The notes under the pieces are model-generated. The model was not told the origin of the DNA. It was given only the letters and a program-made list of their open reading frames with translations, and did not search any database. Positions 45,669-54,279 of a stretch of 64,000 bases of DNA are shown here, piece after piece (position 1 is the stretch's first letter; each line of letters starts with the position of its first letter). Position numbers and translations under genes: made by a program. The DNA is from Rhodopseudomonas julia (lineage in GTDB: Bacteria; Pseudomonadota; Alphaproteobacteria; Rhizobiales; Afifellaceae): assembly GCF_030813515.1 (NCBI RefSeq), contig NZ_JAUSUK010000001.1:1-64000 (forward strand), in the 5' to 3' direction.

Positions 45669-45691
45669 ACGGCCGAGACTTTCTTTGAACT

Positions 45692-46912
45692 CTAGGAGAT
45701 CGCCGTCAGTTTCGGCGAACCTGGGTGGGTATTAATCGCCTTATTGCGCTCCTTCGTCCACCCGGACACGCACGGAATGCGTGTTTTGTCGATGCGGTAG
45801 GCGTATTTGCGGGCTACATCAATCACTTCCGACAAGAGACCTTCCTCAAGTCGGATCGGGTCGAGGCCGAGAGCCAGGAACTTTTCGTTGCAGACGGAGA
45901 GCTCGTTTTCGTCCGCCTCCTTGCGAGGGTTGGGCAGATTGGCGATCTTCGCCCCCGTCATCTTCGCGACGAGCTCGGCAAGATCACGCACGCGATGGGT
46001 CTCAGTCGCCTGATTGAAGATCGTCACCGGCTCGCCCGATGCAGGTGGGTTTTTGAGGGCGATCTCGATACAGCGCACGGAATCCTGAATATGGATGAAA
46101 GCGCGCGTCTGACCGCCGGTACCATGCACGGTCAGCGGATAGCCGACCGCAGCCTGGATCAGGAAGCGGTTGAGGACGGTGCCGTAATCGCCGTCATAAT
46201 CGAAACGGTTGATGAGCTGTTCGTGCATCTTCGTTTCGGCGGTGTTGGTACCCCACACCACGCCCTGGTGCAGGTCGGTGATGCGAACGCCGTCGTTCTT
46301 GGCGTAGAACTGGAAGAGCAGCTGATCGAGGCATTTCGTCATGTGATAGACGCTGCCCGGATTGGCCGGATAGAGGATATCGCGATCCTCCCACTCTCCC
46401 GTCTGGCTCTGGATCTTGACCGGCAAATAGCCTTCTGGGATCTGCGCCTTGACGGTGCCGTAGCCATAAACGCCCATCGTGCCGAGATGCACGAGATGCG
46501 CGTCGAGATCGACCGCAACCATGGCGTTCAGAATGTTGTGGGTGGCGTTGACGTTGTTGTCAACGGTGTAGGTCTTGTGACGATCCGACTTCATCGAATA
46601 GGGCGCGGCGCGCTGCTCGGCAAAGTGGATGATGGCCGCTGGACGGTTCTCATCCAGCCAATTCTTGAACCGCTCGTATTCCTTGGCGACGTCGATCAAA
46701 TGGAAGCGCAGCGCGACTCCCGTCAGTTCGCGCCAGACTCGGCAACGTTCCTGGATTGAATCCATCGGGGTGAGCGACTGAACGCCAAGCTCGGTGTCGA
46801 TCCAGCGACGGCTCAGATTGTCGATGATGTGGACCTCGTGCCCACGCTTCGACAAATGCAAGACGGTCGGCCAGCCGACGAAACCGTCGCCTCCTAAAAC
46901 CGCGATCTTCAT
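45692..46912 (-). CDS. sqdB: UDP-sulfoquinovose synthase SqdB
   Basis: 406 residues. Converts UDP-glucose and sulfite to UDP-sulfoquinovose. MKIAVLGGDGFVGWPTVLHLSKRGHEV is the SqdB/SQD1 start; SLTPMDSIQERCRVW, HFAEQRAAPYSMKSD, LGTMGVYGYG and YHMTKCLDQLLFQFYAKND (catalytic Tyr and Lys) are the SQD1 family blocks. The length matches. An AGGAG lies 11 nt before ATG 46912, with a four-codon open frame (M-G-L-S-stop) between them whose TGA overlaps the start. Head of the operon sqdB-sqdD-sqdC-DUF3422. No acyltransferase gene sqdA is seen in the window. Confidence 0.95.
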   Translation of the reverse strand: MKIAVLGGDGFVGWPTVLHLSKRGHEVHIIDNLSRRWIDTELGVQSLTPMDSIQERCRVWRELTGVALRFHLIDVAKEYERFKNWLDENRPAAIIHFAEQRAAPYSMKSDRHKTYTVDNNVNATHNILNAMVAVDLDAHLVHLGTMGVYGYGTVKAQIPEGYLPVKIQSQTGEWEDRDILYPANPGSVYHMTKCLDQLLFQFYAKNDGVRITDLHQGVVWGTNTAETKMHEQLINRFDYDGDYGTVLNRFLIQAAVGYPLTVHGTGGQTRAFIHIQDSVRCIEIALKNPPASGEPVTIFNQATETHRVRDLAELVAKMTGAKIANLPNPRKEADENELSVCNEKFLALGLDPIRLEEGLLSEVIDVARKYAYRIDKTRIPCVSGWTKERNKAINTHPGSPKLTAIS

Positions 46913-46982
46913 GACAATCCCATCTCCTGAGTGCGCTTTGCGTCGATCTTGTCACAATATCGGCGCCAGATGACAATCCCAT
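46911..46982. repeat. 13-bp direct repeat flanking the sqdB leader
   Basis: ATGACAATCCCAT occurs at 46911-46923 and again, exactly, at 46970-46982, 59 nt apart. The first copy covers the sqdB start codon. Read on the gene strand it contains TTGTCAT, one base off a PHO-box half-site, but no second half at the proper spacing is present. Confidence 0.45.
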
Positions 46983-47284
46983 GCTGCAAGCCAGGGATGC
47001 GACGTTGCGCGTCCACCTCATAGGGCGAAGCTGCACCGACGACACCGACGGGGCCTTCGTTCCCAGCGGCTCACCAAGGGGTCGCCAGGGGTTCGGACGT
47101 CGCGGCGAGACCTTCAGGGAAAGCTACAGAGCGCTTGCCCAGCTCAAAAAAAGGCTGCGACCGGGTGCTCAACGACCCCTCATTCCAGACAATAAAGAGG
47201 TTTTCCAAAACGACGCGACGGCACGGGCCCTTTCGGTGATGCCGAGCGGCGATCGTGGATCCGACCGCTTTCGGCGCCGCGCGC
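46913..47284. other. Intergenic region upstream of sqdB and downstream of mntR
   Basis: 372 bases that should contain the sqdB promoter. Apart from the 13-bp direct repeat I see no open frame with a start signal, no RNA gene and no clear terminator. A run of seven A residues lies near 47150. Confidence 0.4.
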
Positions 47285-47716
47285 TCAAGTCTGGCGTTTG
47301 AGAAACTCCCGGAATGCCGCGAGCGTTTCGTCGCTGACATGGTGCTCCACGCCCTCGGCGTCCTGTTCGGCAATTTCACGGCTCGTGCCAATCGCAAGGA
47401 GGAAATCGCGCACCAGCGCATGACGTTCGCGCGCGCGTGCGGCAAGTGTCTTGCCGGCATCGGTCAGGAAGATCGAGCGATAGGGCTCTGAGCGCACGAG
47501 CCCGTCGCGGATCAATCGCTGAATGGTCCGATTGACGGTCGCATGCGTCACACCGAAACGCTCGACGAGGTCGGTTCCCCGCGCTTCTCCGCGAACGGCG
47601 ATCAAGTCGTCGATCAGCTCGACATAATCCTCCGCCACTTCCGACTGGTGCGCCTTGCGCACCCGCTCGAAAGCCGCGCGCTGACGCGCCGGATTGAGAA
47701 GCTTGTCCTTTGGCAT
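47285..47716 (-). CDS. mntR: Manganese-responsive DtxR-family regulator MntR
   Basis: 143 residues. N-terminal winged helix (RGTDLVERFGVTHATVNRTIQRLIRDGLV) followed by the metal-binding dimerisation domain with SIFLTDAGKTLAARARERH and DAEGVEHHVSDETLAAF, where His-His and Glu/Asp ligands appear. There is no SH3 domain, so MntR rather than DtxR/IdeR. ATG 47716 fits the family start MPKDKLLNP. It lies alone; the manganese transporter it should control (mntH or mntABC) is not in this window. A TTAG-N6-CTAA repeat about 63-76 nt upstream may be its operator. Confidence 0.88.
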   Translation of the reverse strand: MPKDKLLNPARQRAAFERVRKAHQSEVAEDYVELIDDLIAVRGEARGTDLVERFGVTHATVNRTIQRLIRDGLVRSEPYRSIFLTDAGKTLAARARERHALVRDFLLAIGTSREIAEQDAEGVEHHVSDETLAAFREFLKRQT

Positions 47717-47778
47717 TGTCCGGTCCGTGGGCAGGAGCAACGCCACTTCTGTAACAAATTTTCACGGGTGAACAATGC

Positions 47779-47792
47779 TTAGCGACGCCTAA
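47779..47792 (-). promoter_or_regulatory. Candidate MntR operator upstream of mntR
   Basis: TTAGCGACGCCTAA is an imperfect inverted repeat (TTAGC/CCTAA) 63 nt before the mntR start. Enterobacterial MntR boxes have a TAGC-N4-GCTA core, which this matches at seven of eight positions. Placement suggests autoregulation or a metal-responsive switch. Confidence 0.4.
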
Positions 47793-47920
47793 AGCGGAGC
47801 GCCTTGCCGCAGGTATCAAGGCCAACGGTCGAACGGTACGACGCGGCCGGAATAGGAAATGGGCCGGCTCAGGCCAACCTCGCCGCGACCCGCGGCTTTA
47901 CCGCATCGCGACCCGCAGCT

Positions 47921-48439
47921 TCAGAATACCGGCCGCCCGGTCGCATCGCTTTCCATCTGCAAATCACCAGGATGCGGAGGTCCGGCGGGCTTATAGAGGC
48001 AGCGGTCCGGCTTGATGTCGATAAGCGGTGTCTCGTCGAGACAATCCATGCCGCGCACCAAGAGCGCCCCTTCCTCCACGGCAATAAGCCTGACGATCGA
48101 GGAGCCGATCGGATTTGGCCGCACCGGCGAGCGAAGCGCAAACGTGCCGCGGGCCTCGCCGCCGCCTCTCGGGCTCTGCAGGACGAGATCGCGGCGGGAA
48201 CGGTGCAGCCAGTAGAGCACTTCGAGCCGCTCGTAGAGGGCGATCGTCCGCAGCGCCTCGGTCCACGGCTCGAAGATCTCCAACCGGCACAGCGGCCCGT
48301 CCGGACGACCCATGCGCGGACAATCCATCCGCGATTTCCAGGGCGTACGCGCAAGGCCGATGAAAACGAGTCCCGCGTCGGCCGGCGGAGGCGCCGCAAC
48401 GGCGCGCTCCCTTTCGTCGGCCACGTCTCGCCCGCTCAT
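47921..48439 (-). CDS. trmO: tRNA t6A37 N6-methyltransferase TrmO (TsaA/YaeB family)
   Basis: 172 residues. Methylates N6-threonylcarbamoyladenosine at position 37 of tRNA-Thr, using S-adenosylmethionine in a beta-barrel fold. RTPWKSRMDCPRMGRPDG, YERLEVLYWLHRS, GTFALRSPVRPNPIGSSIV and DCLDETPLIDIKPD are the conserved family blocks. ATG 48439 begins just after the mop stop; a GTG at 48454 would overlap mop. Known family members in alphaproteobacteria sit in many contexts, so the mod neighbourhood may be coincidental. Confidence 0.85.
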   Translation of the reverse strand: MSGRDVADERERAVAAPPPADAGLVFIGLARTPWKSRMDCPRMGRPDGPLCRLEIFEPWTEALRTIALYERLEVLYWLHRSRRDLVLQSPRGGGEARGTFALRSPVRPNPIGSSIVRLIAVEEGALLVRGMDCLDETPLIDIKPDRCLYKPAGPPHPGDLQMESDATGRPVF

Positions 48440-48440
48440 G

Positions 48441-48650
48441 TCAGTCGCCGACACCGACCATGACGTCAGAGGCCTTCACGACCGCATAAGCCTCCTGACC
48501 GACCTTGAGGCCCAGTTCATCGACAGCCTCGTTGGTAATTGATGAGGTGATGACCGCTCCTCCGATGTCGATGCGAACATGCGAAGTGGTTGCCCCCTTC
48601 AACACTTCCACGACCTTGCCCTTAAGCTGGTTGCGTGCACTGAGCTTCAT
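48441..48650 (-). CDS. Molbindin-type molybdate-binding protein (Mop)
   Basis: Single Mop/TOBE domain of 69 residues: MKLSARNQLKGKVVEVLKGATTSHVRIDIGGAVITSSIT. These small cytoplasmic oligomers store molybdate. A GGGGGA sequence lies 8 nt before ATG 48650. It is divergent from modE with a ModE-like box between the two genes, and it precedes trmO by 1 nt in the same direction. Confidence 0.9.
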   Translation of the reverse strand: MKLSARNQLKGKVVEVLKGATTSHVRIDIGGAVITSSITNEAVDELGLKVGQEAYAVVKASDVMVGVGD

Positions 48651-48694
48651 ATCCTTGTCCCCCAAACGTCGAACTATCTCTGAACTTAGCTATA

Positions 48695-48719
48695 CGTTAT
48701 GTAGTTTGACTATACGACG
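48695..48719. promoter_or_regulatory. ModE-type operator between mop and modE
   Basis: The minus strand reads CGTATAGTC-AAA-CTACATAACG across this interval, very close in arrangement to the E. coli modA operator (CGTTATATTGTC-N-CTACATAACG, from memory). TATACG also recurs at 48691 and 48711. It overlaps the likely promoters of both divergent genes. Confidence 0.65.
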
Positions 48720-48739
48720 TTAGGCGAGTGCCCTCGGCC

Positions 48740-49531
48740 ATGGAAATCGAAGCCCTTGTGTCTTTGCGCAGCTCGGAATCGCCCGCGGTCGGCCGCGACA
48801 GGATTCGCCTGCTCGAAGCCGTAGCGCGAGAGGGCTCGATAACGGCCGGGGCGAAGGCGGCCGGCCTCACCTACAAGGCCGCCTGGGATGCGCTCGATGC
48901 CATGGCCAATCTGTTCGGTCAGCCCCTTCTGGAAAAGCGCACCGGCGGACGTGCCGGCGGCGGGGCGACGCTGACGCCGACGGGCATCAAGGTCATCGAC
49001 GCCTATCACAAGCTCGAGGCGGAGATGGCGCGCGTCGTGCGTTCCCTTGAGCCGCATCTGTCCGGCACCGGCATCTCGCCGCTCAATCTCGTTTCGGGAG
49101 TATTGATGAAGACCTCGGCCCGCAATGCACTCAGGGGCACGATCACCCAGATCGTCTCAGACGCGGTCGCGAGCGAGGTGGCCGTCAAGGTCAACGAGGA
49201 TACGACGATCTACGCAATCGTCACGCAGGAGAGCCTGAAGGCGCTCGGCCTGTGCGTCGGCCGCGAGGCAGTCGCCCTCATCAAGGCGCCCTTCGTCATC
49301 ATTGCACCGGGGGAAAGCGCTCCACCTTTGTCGGTGCGCAATTGCGTTGCCGGCACGGTCCGCCGGCTGACGCCGTCGGCAGTCACGACCGAAGTCGTCC
49401 TCGACATCGGCGGTGAGAAAAGCCTCGCCGCCACCATCACTGCCGAAAGTGCTAGATCTCTGGGCCTGGAGCCCGGGAAACCGGCATGCGCTCTCTTCGA
49501 CGCAGCGCATGTCATTCTTGCGATAGACTGA
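48740..49531 (+). CDS. modE: Molybdate-responsive transcriptional regulator ModE
   Basis: About 263 residues. N-terminal LysR-like winged helix (RIRLLEAVAREGSITAGAKAAGLTYKAAWDALDAM) and two C-terminal molbindin (TOBE) domains, first beginning ARNALRGTITQIVSDAV, second SVRNCVAGTVRRLTPSAV. Full-length ModE architecture. ATG 48740 chosen; GTG 48728 is possible and has TAGGCGA upstream. It senses molybdate, represses uptake genes and here likely acts on the box at 48695. modA follows after 17 nt. Confidence 0.92.
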   Translation: MEIEALVSLRSSESPAVGRDRIRLLEAVAREGSITAGAKAAGLTYKAAWDALDAMANLFGQPLLEKRTGGRAGGGATLTPTGIKVIDAYHKLEAEMARVVRSLEPHLSGTGISPLNLVSGVLMKTSARNALRGTITQIVSDAVASEVAVKVNEDTTIYAIVTQESLKALGLCVGREAVALIKAPFVIIAPGESAPPLSVRNCVAGTVRRLTPSAVTTEVVLDIGGEKSLAATITAESARSLGLEPGKPACALFDAAHVILAID

Positions 49532-49548
49532 TCATTGGGGGAACTGAA

Positions 49549-50310
49549 ATGATGTCATTGCGCTCTCTTGCGGCCGGGCTTGTGGTCGCCGCTATCTCTT
49601 TGCCGGCATCGATGGCTGCGGCAGCCGAAACGAATGTCGCCGTCGCCGCCAACTTCACTGAAGCGGCAAAGGAGATCGCCGCGGCCTTTAAGGAAAAAAC
49701 CGGCGACGAAGCGGCTCTCTCGTTCGGCTCAACCGGCCAGCTTTACACGCAAATCAGCCAGGATGCGCCGTTCGAGGTGTTTCTTGCCGCCGATGATGAG
49801 CGGCCGGCGAAAGCGGTCGTCGAAGGCTATGCGGTCGAGGGCAGCGAGTTCACCTATGCGATCGGCAAGATCGTTCTGTGGAGCACAGACACCGACCTCG
49901 TCAGCGGCGAAGAGACCCTGAAATCAGGTGATTTCAACAAGATCTCGATCGCCAATCCGACGACCGCCCCTTATGGCGCAGCGGCTGTGGAGGCGATGAA
50001 GGCGCTCGGTGTCTACGACGATCTTGAGCCGAAAATCGTCCAGGGCAACAACATCGCCCAGGCCTTTCAGTTCGTGCAAACCGGCAATGCCGAGCTCGGC
50101 TTCGTCGCACTGTCGCAGATCGCCGCCAGCGACGAAGGTTCGCGCTGGGAAGTGCCCGCAGATCTCTACACGCCGATCAAGCAGGACGCCGTCCTTCTGA
50201 AGAAGGGCGAGGAGAGCGCGGCGGCGAAGGCCTTTCTCGACTTCCTGAAGGGCCCGGAAGCCGGCGCCATCATCGAGAAATACGGCTACGGCACGGCCGC
50301 GGGAAGCTGA
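49549..50310 (+). CDS. modA: Molybdate ABC transporter substrate-binding protein ModA
   Basis: 253 residues. Signal peptide (MMSLRSLAAGLVVAAISLPASMAAAA) then VAVAANFTEAAKEIAAAFKEKTGDEAALSFGSTGQLYTQI, the ModA signature with the oxyanion-binding Ser residues. GGGGGA lies 7 nt before ATG 49549. Periplasmic capture of molybdate/tungstate for ModBC, which follow at 6 nt and with an overlap. Confidence 0.93.
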   Translation: MMSLRSLAAGLVVAAISLPASMAAAAETNVAVAANFTEAAKEIAAAFKEKTGDEAALSFGSTGQLYTQISQDAPFEVFLAADDERPAKAVVEGYAVEGSEFTYAIGKIVLWSTDTDLVSGEETLKSGDFNKISIANPTTAPYGAAAVEAMKALGVYDDLEPKIVQGNNIAQAFQFVQTGNAELGFVALSQIAASDEGSRWEVPADLYTPIKQDAVLLKKGEESAAAKAFLDFLKGPEAGAIIEKYGYGTAAGS

Positions 50311-50316
50311 TCGTCC

Positions 50317-51003
50317 GTGCTGGAGCTTTCGTCTGAAACCGTCTCGGCGATCCGCCTCACGATCGAGCTTGCTGCGATCACCACGGTGATCCTGCTCCTC
50401 GTCGGCACGCCGATCGCCTGGTGGCTCGCGCGCTCGCGTGCGTGGTGGAAGGAGGCAGTCGCGACCGTGGTCGCGCTGCCCCTCGTCCTGCCGCCGACGG
50501 TCTTGGGCTTTTATCTTCTCGTGGCGCTCGGCCCTTCGGGACCGGGCGGGCAGCTCGCAGCACTTTGGGGGGCGCGTACGCTCGCCTTCACCTTCGAGGG
50601 CCTCGTCATCGGCTCCGTCATCTATTCCATGCCCTTCGTCGTGCAGCCGATCCGCAATGCCTTCGAGGCGATGGGCGAACGCCCTCTGGAGGTGGCCGCA
50701 ACTCTCCGTGCCTCGCCTTTGCGCACCTTCTGGAGCGTTGCCCTGCCGCTCGCCCGGCCCGGCTTTCTGACGGGCGCCGTCCTCGGCTTTGCCCATACGG
50801 TCGGCGAATTCGGCGTGGTTCTCATGATCGGCGGCAATATCCCTGGCGAGACCAAGGTCCTGTCCGTTGCCATCTACGATTATGTGGAGACGCTGCGCTG
50901 GGCCGAGGCGACGGTGCTGGCGGCCGGCATGGTCGTCTTCGCCTTCATCGTCATCTTGACCATGACACTCATCGAAAAGCGCGTTGCACGTCCCGGGAAA
51001 TGA
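50317..51003 (+). CDS. modB: Molybdate ABC transporter permease ModB
   Basis: 228 residues with five or six helices. [21 protein letters not shown] and [25 protein letters not shown] (EAA loop) are the ModB signatures. A GTG start at 50317 follows modA by 6 nt. modC starts in the stop region (ATGA). Confidence 0.93.
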   Translation: MLELSSETVSAIRLTIELAAITTVILLLVGTPIAWWLARSRAWWKEAVATVVALPLVLPPTVLGFYLLVALGPSGPGGQLAALWGARTLAFTFEGLVIGSVIYSMPFVVQPIRNAFEAMGERPLEVAATLRASPLRTFWSVALPLARPGFLTGAVLGFAHTVGEFGVVLMIGGNIPGETKVLSVAIYDYVETLRWAEATVLAAGMVVFAFIVILTMTLIEKRVARPGK

Positions 51004-52127
51004 CGATTCAGACACCTCCGCCGATGGCAGGAAGCGCGATCGAGGCCACCTTCTCAGGTCGCCTCGGAAACTTCGCACTCGACGCCGCCTTCTCCGTCCC
51101 GGCAAAAGGCGTCACCGGTCTCTTCGGCCCGTCGGGCTGCGGCAAGACCTCAGTGCTGCGCTGCGCCGCCGGCCTCAACAGGTTAGAGGGCAGGTTCTCG
51201 ATTGCCGGCGAGGTTTGGCAGGACGAAAGAACGTTCCGTCCGACGCATCGCCGACCGATCGGCTACGTCTTTCAAGAGGCGAGCCTCTTCCCGCATCTCA
51301 GCGTTCGTCAGAATCTTCTCTTTGGCGCGCCGGGCAGACGACCGCCCTCCTCCGCCAACGGCACGAGTTTTGAGGAAGTCATCGAGCTTTTGGGGATCGG
51401 CGATCTCCTTGGGCGTTCGACAAGCAACCTCTCCGGCGGCGAACGCCAGCGCGTCGCCATCGGCCGCGCACTTCTCTCGCAGCCGAAGCTCCTGTTGATG
51501 GACGAACCACTTTCGGCGCTCGACCGGCAGACCAAGGATGGCATCCTGCCGTTTCTGGAGCGCCTGCACGACCGCCTCGCAATGCCCGTTCTTTATGTGA
51601 GCCACGACATTGCCGAGGTGGAACGGCTTGCCGACCATCTCGTGCTGATGCAGGCGGGCAAGGTTCTCGCCGCAGGTCCCCTCGCGGAATTGCAGGCGGA
51701 CCCGAACCTCCCGCTTGCCGCCTCGCGCGAGGCCGTCGTCAGCCTCGATGCGGTCGTGGAAAGCTATGATGCCGCCTTCGGCCTTGCCCGGCTTGCCGTC
51801 GCCGGCGGGCATTTCGAGATCCCAGCCGCAGCCGGTGCACCCGGAACACGTCGCCGGATCCGCATCGCGGCAGGCGATGTGAGCCTCACCCGCCGGCCGC
51901 CCGAAGGCACAACGATCATCAACATCCTGCCGGTCCGGATCCTCTCCGAAACGCCGGTCGGCGAGCACGAAACACTCCTCGTCCTGCGCCTCGGCGAAAA
52001 TGGCGATGGCGCGAAGCTCCTGTCGCGCGTCACGCGGCGCTCCTGGCACCACCTACAACTCGAGGTCGGCCAGAAGCTCTATGCGCAGATCAAGGGCGTC
52101 GCGCTCACGCCAGCGAGCGCCAGCTAG
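51000..52127 (+). CDS. modC: Molybdate ABC transporter ATP-binding protein ModC
   Basis: 375 residues. ABC ATPase with Walker [10 protein letters not shown] (about residue 44), signature [15 protein letters not shown], Walker [14 protein letters not shown], switch His in [12 protein letters not shown]; a C-terminal TOBE domain (about residues 310-370) binds molybdate and gives trans-inhibition. ATG overlaps the modB stop. Its TAG stop overlaps the stop of the converging TRAP permease within CTAG. End of the modE-modA-modB-modC operon. Confidence 0.94.
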   Translation: MTIQTPPPMAGSAIEATFSGRLGNFALDAAFSVPAKGVTGLFGPSGCGKTSVLRCAAGLNRLEGRFSIAGEVWQDERTFRPTHRRPIGYVFQEASLFPHLSVRQNLLFGAPGRRPPSSANGTSFEEVIELLGIGDLLGRSTSNLSGGERQRVAIGRALLSQPKLLLMDEPLSALDRQTKDGILPFLERLHDRLAMPVLYVSHDIAEVERLADHLVLMQAGKVLAAGPLAELQADPNLPLAASREAVVSLDAVVESYDAAFGLARLAVAGGHFEIPAAAGAPGTRRRIRIAAGDVSLTRRPPEGTTIINILPVRILSETPVGEHETLLVLRLGENGDGAKLLSRVTRRSWHHLQLEVGQKLYAQIKGVALTPASAS

Positions 52128-54181
52128 GTCGACGCCTCGCTCTCAGCGGTCCGCCGCGGCGGCACATGTTCAAATCCGAAGAAGACCTGCCGCAGGAGGA
52201 CGAGGGCGAGAATGCCGAGCCCGATCGCCGTCGAGGTGAATTCCGGCGCCACCAGAAGAATGGCTGCGACGGCCAGCACCCAGCGCTCGACGAGATAGAG
52301 CGGTCCCCACAGCCATCCCGCGAACGCCGCCGACAGCGCCGTGATGCCAACCACCGTTCCGGTGAAAGCAAGCGTGAAGGCCTGCCAGGTGAAGCCGTCC
52401 GTCACCAGAAGCAGCGACGGCGAGAACACGAAGACGAACGGCACCAACGCCTTGCCCATGCCGAGCCGGAAGGCGGTATTGCCGGCCTTGAAGGGATTGG
52501 CATTGGCAATCCCTGCCCCGGCATAGGCGGCGAGCGCCACGGGTGGCGTGATGTCGGCCAAAACGCCGTAATAGAAGACGAAGAAATGCGCCACGATCGG
52601 CGCGATGCCGAGAAGCCCCAGAACCGGCGCTGCGACCGACACCATGATCAGATAGGTCGCCGTCGTCGGGATGCCGCAACCCATGACGATGCAGACGATC
52701 GCCGTCAGGATGAGCGTGATGAGGAGCGTCAGCGTCGAGACTTCCATCACGCCGAAGGGGATGTAGGGCCCGATCATTTCCGCCCACTGCCCGGCGGTGG
52801 AGGTCACCATATAGGCGATCTTGAAGGAGACGCCGGTCAGCGTGACGACACCGATGATGATACCGACGGTCGCGGCCGCAGCACCCACGGCGAGCGCGTA
52901 TTTTGCGCCGAGCACGAAAGCGTCGACGACGTCCTTCACCTTGATGCGGTTCAGCGGATTGACGAGACCGATGACGATGCAGGCGGTGATGCCCCAGAAG
53001 GCGGCGAGATAGGGCGTGAAGCCCTGCAGGAGGATGCCGATCAAGAGGAAGAGCGGGATCAGCGTCGGCCAGTCCCGCTTCAGGATCACGCCGACCTTCG
53101 GCAACTCTTCTCTCGTCAGGCCACGCAGGCCGAGACGCTTCGCCTCAAAATGCACCTGACACAAGACGCCGAAGAAATGCATCGCCGCCGGCACGATCGC
53201 CGCCGTGATGATGGTCGTATAGGAGACGCCCAGAAACTCGATCATCAGAAAGGCCGCGGCGCCCATGACCGGCGGCGTGATCTGGCCGCCGGTCGAGGAA
53301 GCCGCTTCCACGGCCGCCGCGAAATGGCGCTGATAGCCGATGCGGATCATCGCCGGGATCGTCAGCGCGCCGGTCGTCACCGTGTTGGCGATCGACGATC
53401 CCGAGATCGAACCGAGAAGAGCGGACGAGAAGACGGAGACCTTGGCCGGGCCGCCGGAAAAGCGTCCGGCAAAGGCGGAGGCGAAATCGATGAAGAGACG
53501 CCCGAGGCCGATCCGCGTCGCCAAGACGCCGAAGAGGACGAAGTGGAAAACGTACGTCGCCACGACGCCGACCGGCAGGCCGTAGATGCCCTGGCTGGTG
53601 AGATAAAGGTGGTTGACGAGCGTCTTCCAATCGCTGCCCGGATGCACGAGGACGCCCGGCGCGCTTCGTCCGAAAATCGCATAGGCCATGACGATGATCG
53701 CAATCACCGGCAAGGGCCAACCCATGGAGCGGCGCGTCGCCTCCAGGAGGACGACGATCATGATCGTGCCCATGACCACGTCGATCGGCAGAGGATTGCC
53801 GACACGGAAGGCGAGATCGTTGAAGATCCAGGGGACGTAGAGCGCAGAAACGGCTGCCGCGAGGGCGAACAGCCAGTCGTAGACCGGCAGGCCGAGCGGC
53901 CGCCACAAACTCGAGGGATAAAGGGTGTCCTGGCCCTTCTTGGTCGCGGCAAAAACGATGAAGATCAAGGACAGGACGAAGGCGAGATGCACGCCGCGAT
54001 GGTTGACCTCGCGCAGAAGGCCAAAGCCCGCCGTGTAATAGTGAAAGAGCGAGAGGCAGAAGAGGAGCGTCGCGGCGACATAGCCTGCGTAGCGCCCGAG
54101 CGGCCGAAAACGCACTTCCGGATCAAACCGCTCTTCGAGCTCTTTGACCGCGGCGGGGTCGATCTCTTTTTCTTCCTGCAT
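52124..54181 (-). CDS. TRAP transporter fused permease (DctQ-DctM, TAXI type)
   Basis: About 685 residues with 16-17 hydrophobic segments. The N-terminal third is the small (4TM, DctQ-like) subunit joined to the large 12-helix DctM-like subunit, the design used by TAXI-type TRAP systems. [24 protein letters not shown]-like block and [21 protein letters not shown] are the conserved DctM regions. ATG 54181 (MQEEKEID) is chosen; a GTG at 54220 is possible. It follows the TAXI binding protein by about 98 nt with a hairpin between. Sodium-dependent carboxylate or glutamate-like uptake is usual; the substrate is unknown. Confidence 0.9.
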   Translation of the reverse strand: MQEEKEIDPAAVKELEERFDPEVRFRPLGRYAGYVAATLLFCLSLFHYYTAGFGLLREVNHRGVHLAFVLSLIFIVFAATKKGQDTLYPSSLWRPLGLPVYDWLFALAAAVSALYVPWIFNDLAFRVGNPLPIDVVMGTIMIVVLLEATRRSMGWPLPVIAIIVMAYAIFGRSAPGVLVHPGSDWKTLVNHLYLTSQGIYGLPVGVVATYVFHFVLFGVLATRIGLGRLFIDFASAFAGRFSGGPAKVSVFSSALLGSISGSSIANTVTTGALTIPAMIRIGYQRHFAAAVEAASSTGGQITPPVMGAAAFLMIEFLGVSYTTIITAAIVPAAMHFFGVLCQVHFEAKRLGLRGLTREELPKVGVILKRDWPTLIPLFLLIGILLQGFTPYLAAFWGITACIVIGLVNPLNRIKVKDVVDAFVLGAKYALAVGAAAATVGIIIGVVTLTGVSFKIAYMVTSTAGQWAEMIGPYIPFGVMEVSTLTLLITLILTAIVCIVMGCGIPTTATYLIMVSVAAPVLGLLGIAPIVAHFFVFYYGVLADITPPVALAAYAGAGIANANPFKAGNTAFRLGMGKALVPFVFVFSPSLLLVTDGFTWQAFTLAFTGTVVGITALSAAFAGWLWGPLYLVERWVLAVAAILLVAPEFTSTAIGLGILALVLLRQVFFGFEHVPPRRTAESEAST

Positions 54182-54239
54182 CCTAACCTGTCGTCTTTTG
54201 GGCCTTCCGGCCTTCCACACTCAAACGTCCACAATCAGA

Positions 54240-54263
54240 CAGGCGGCGGAAAGCCGCCGCCTG
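54240..54263 (-). terminator. Intercistronic hairpin between TAXI SBP and TRAP permease
   Basis: CAGGCGGCGG (54240-54249) and CCGCCGCCTG (54254-54263) form a perfect 10-bp stem with a 4-nt loop. No T run follows, so it is more likely an mRNA 3'-end stabiliser or partial attenuator that favours the SBP. Confidence 0.5.
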
Positions 54264-54279
54264 CATCACACAAACCGGC

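Noticed and set aside
46913-46990. Complete PHO box in the sqdB promoter
   Set aside because: Only single TTGTCAT half-sites; no second CTGTCAT-like half at 4-nt spacing.
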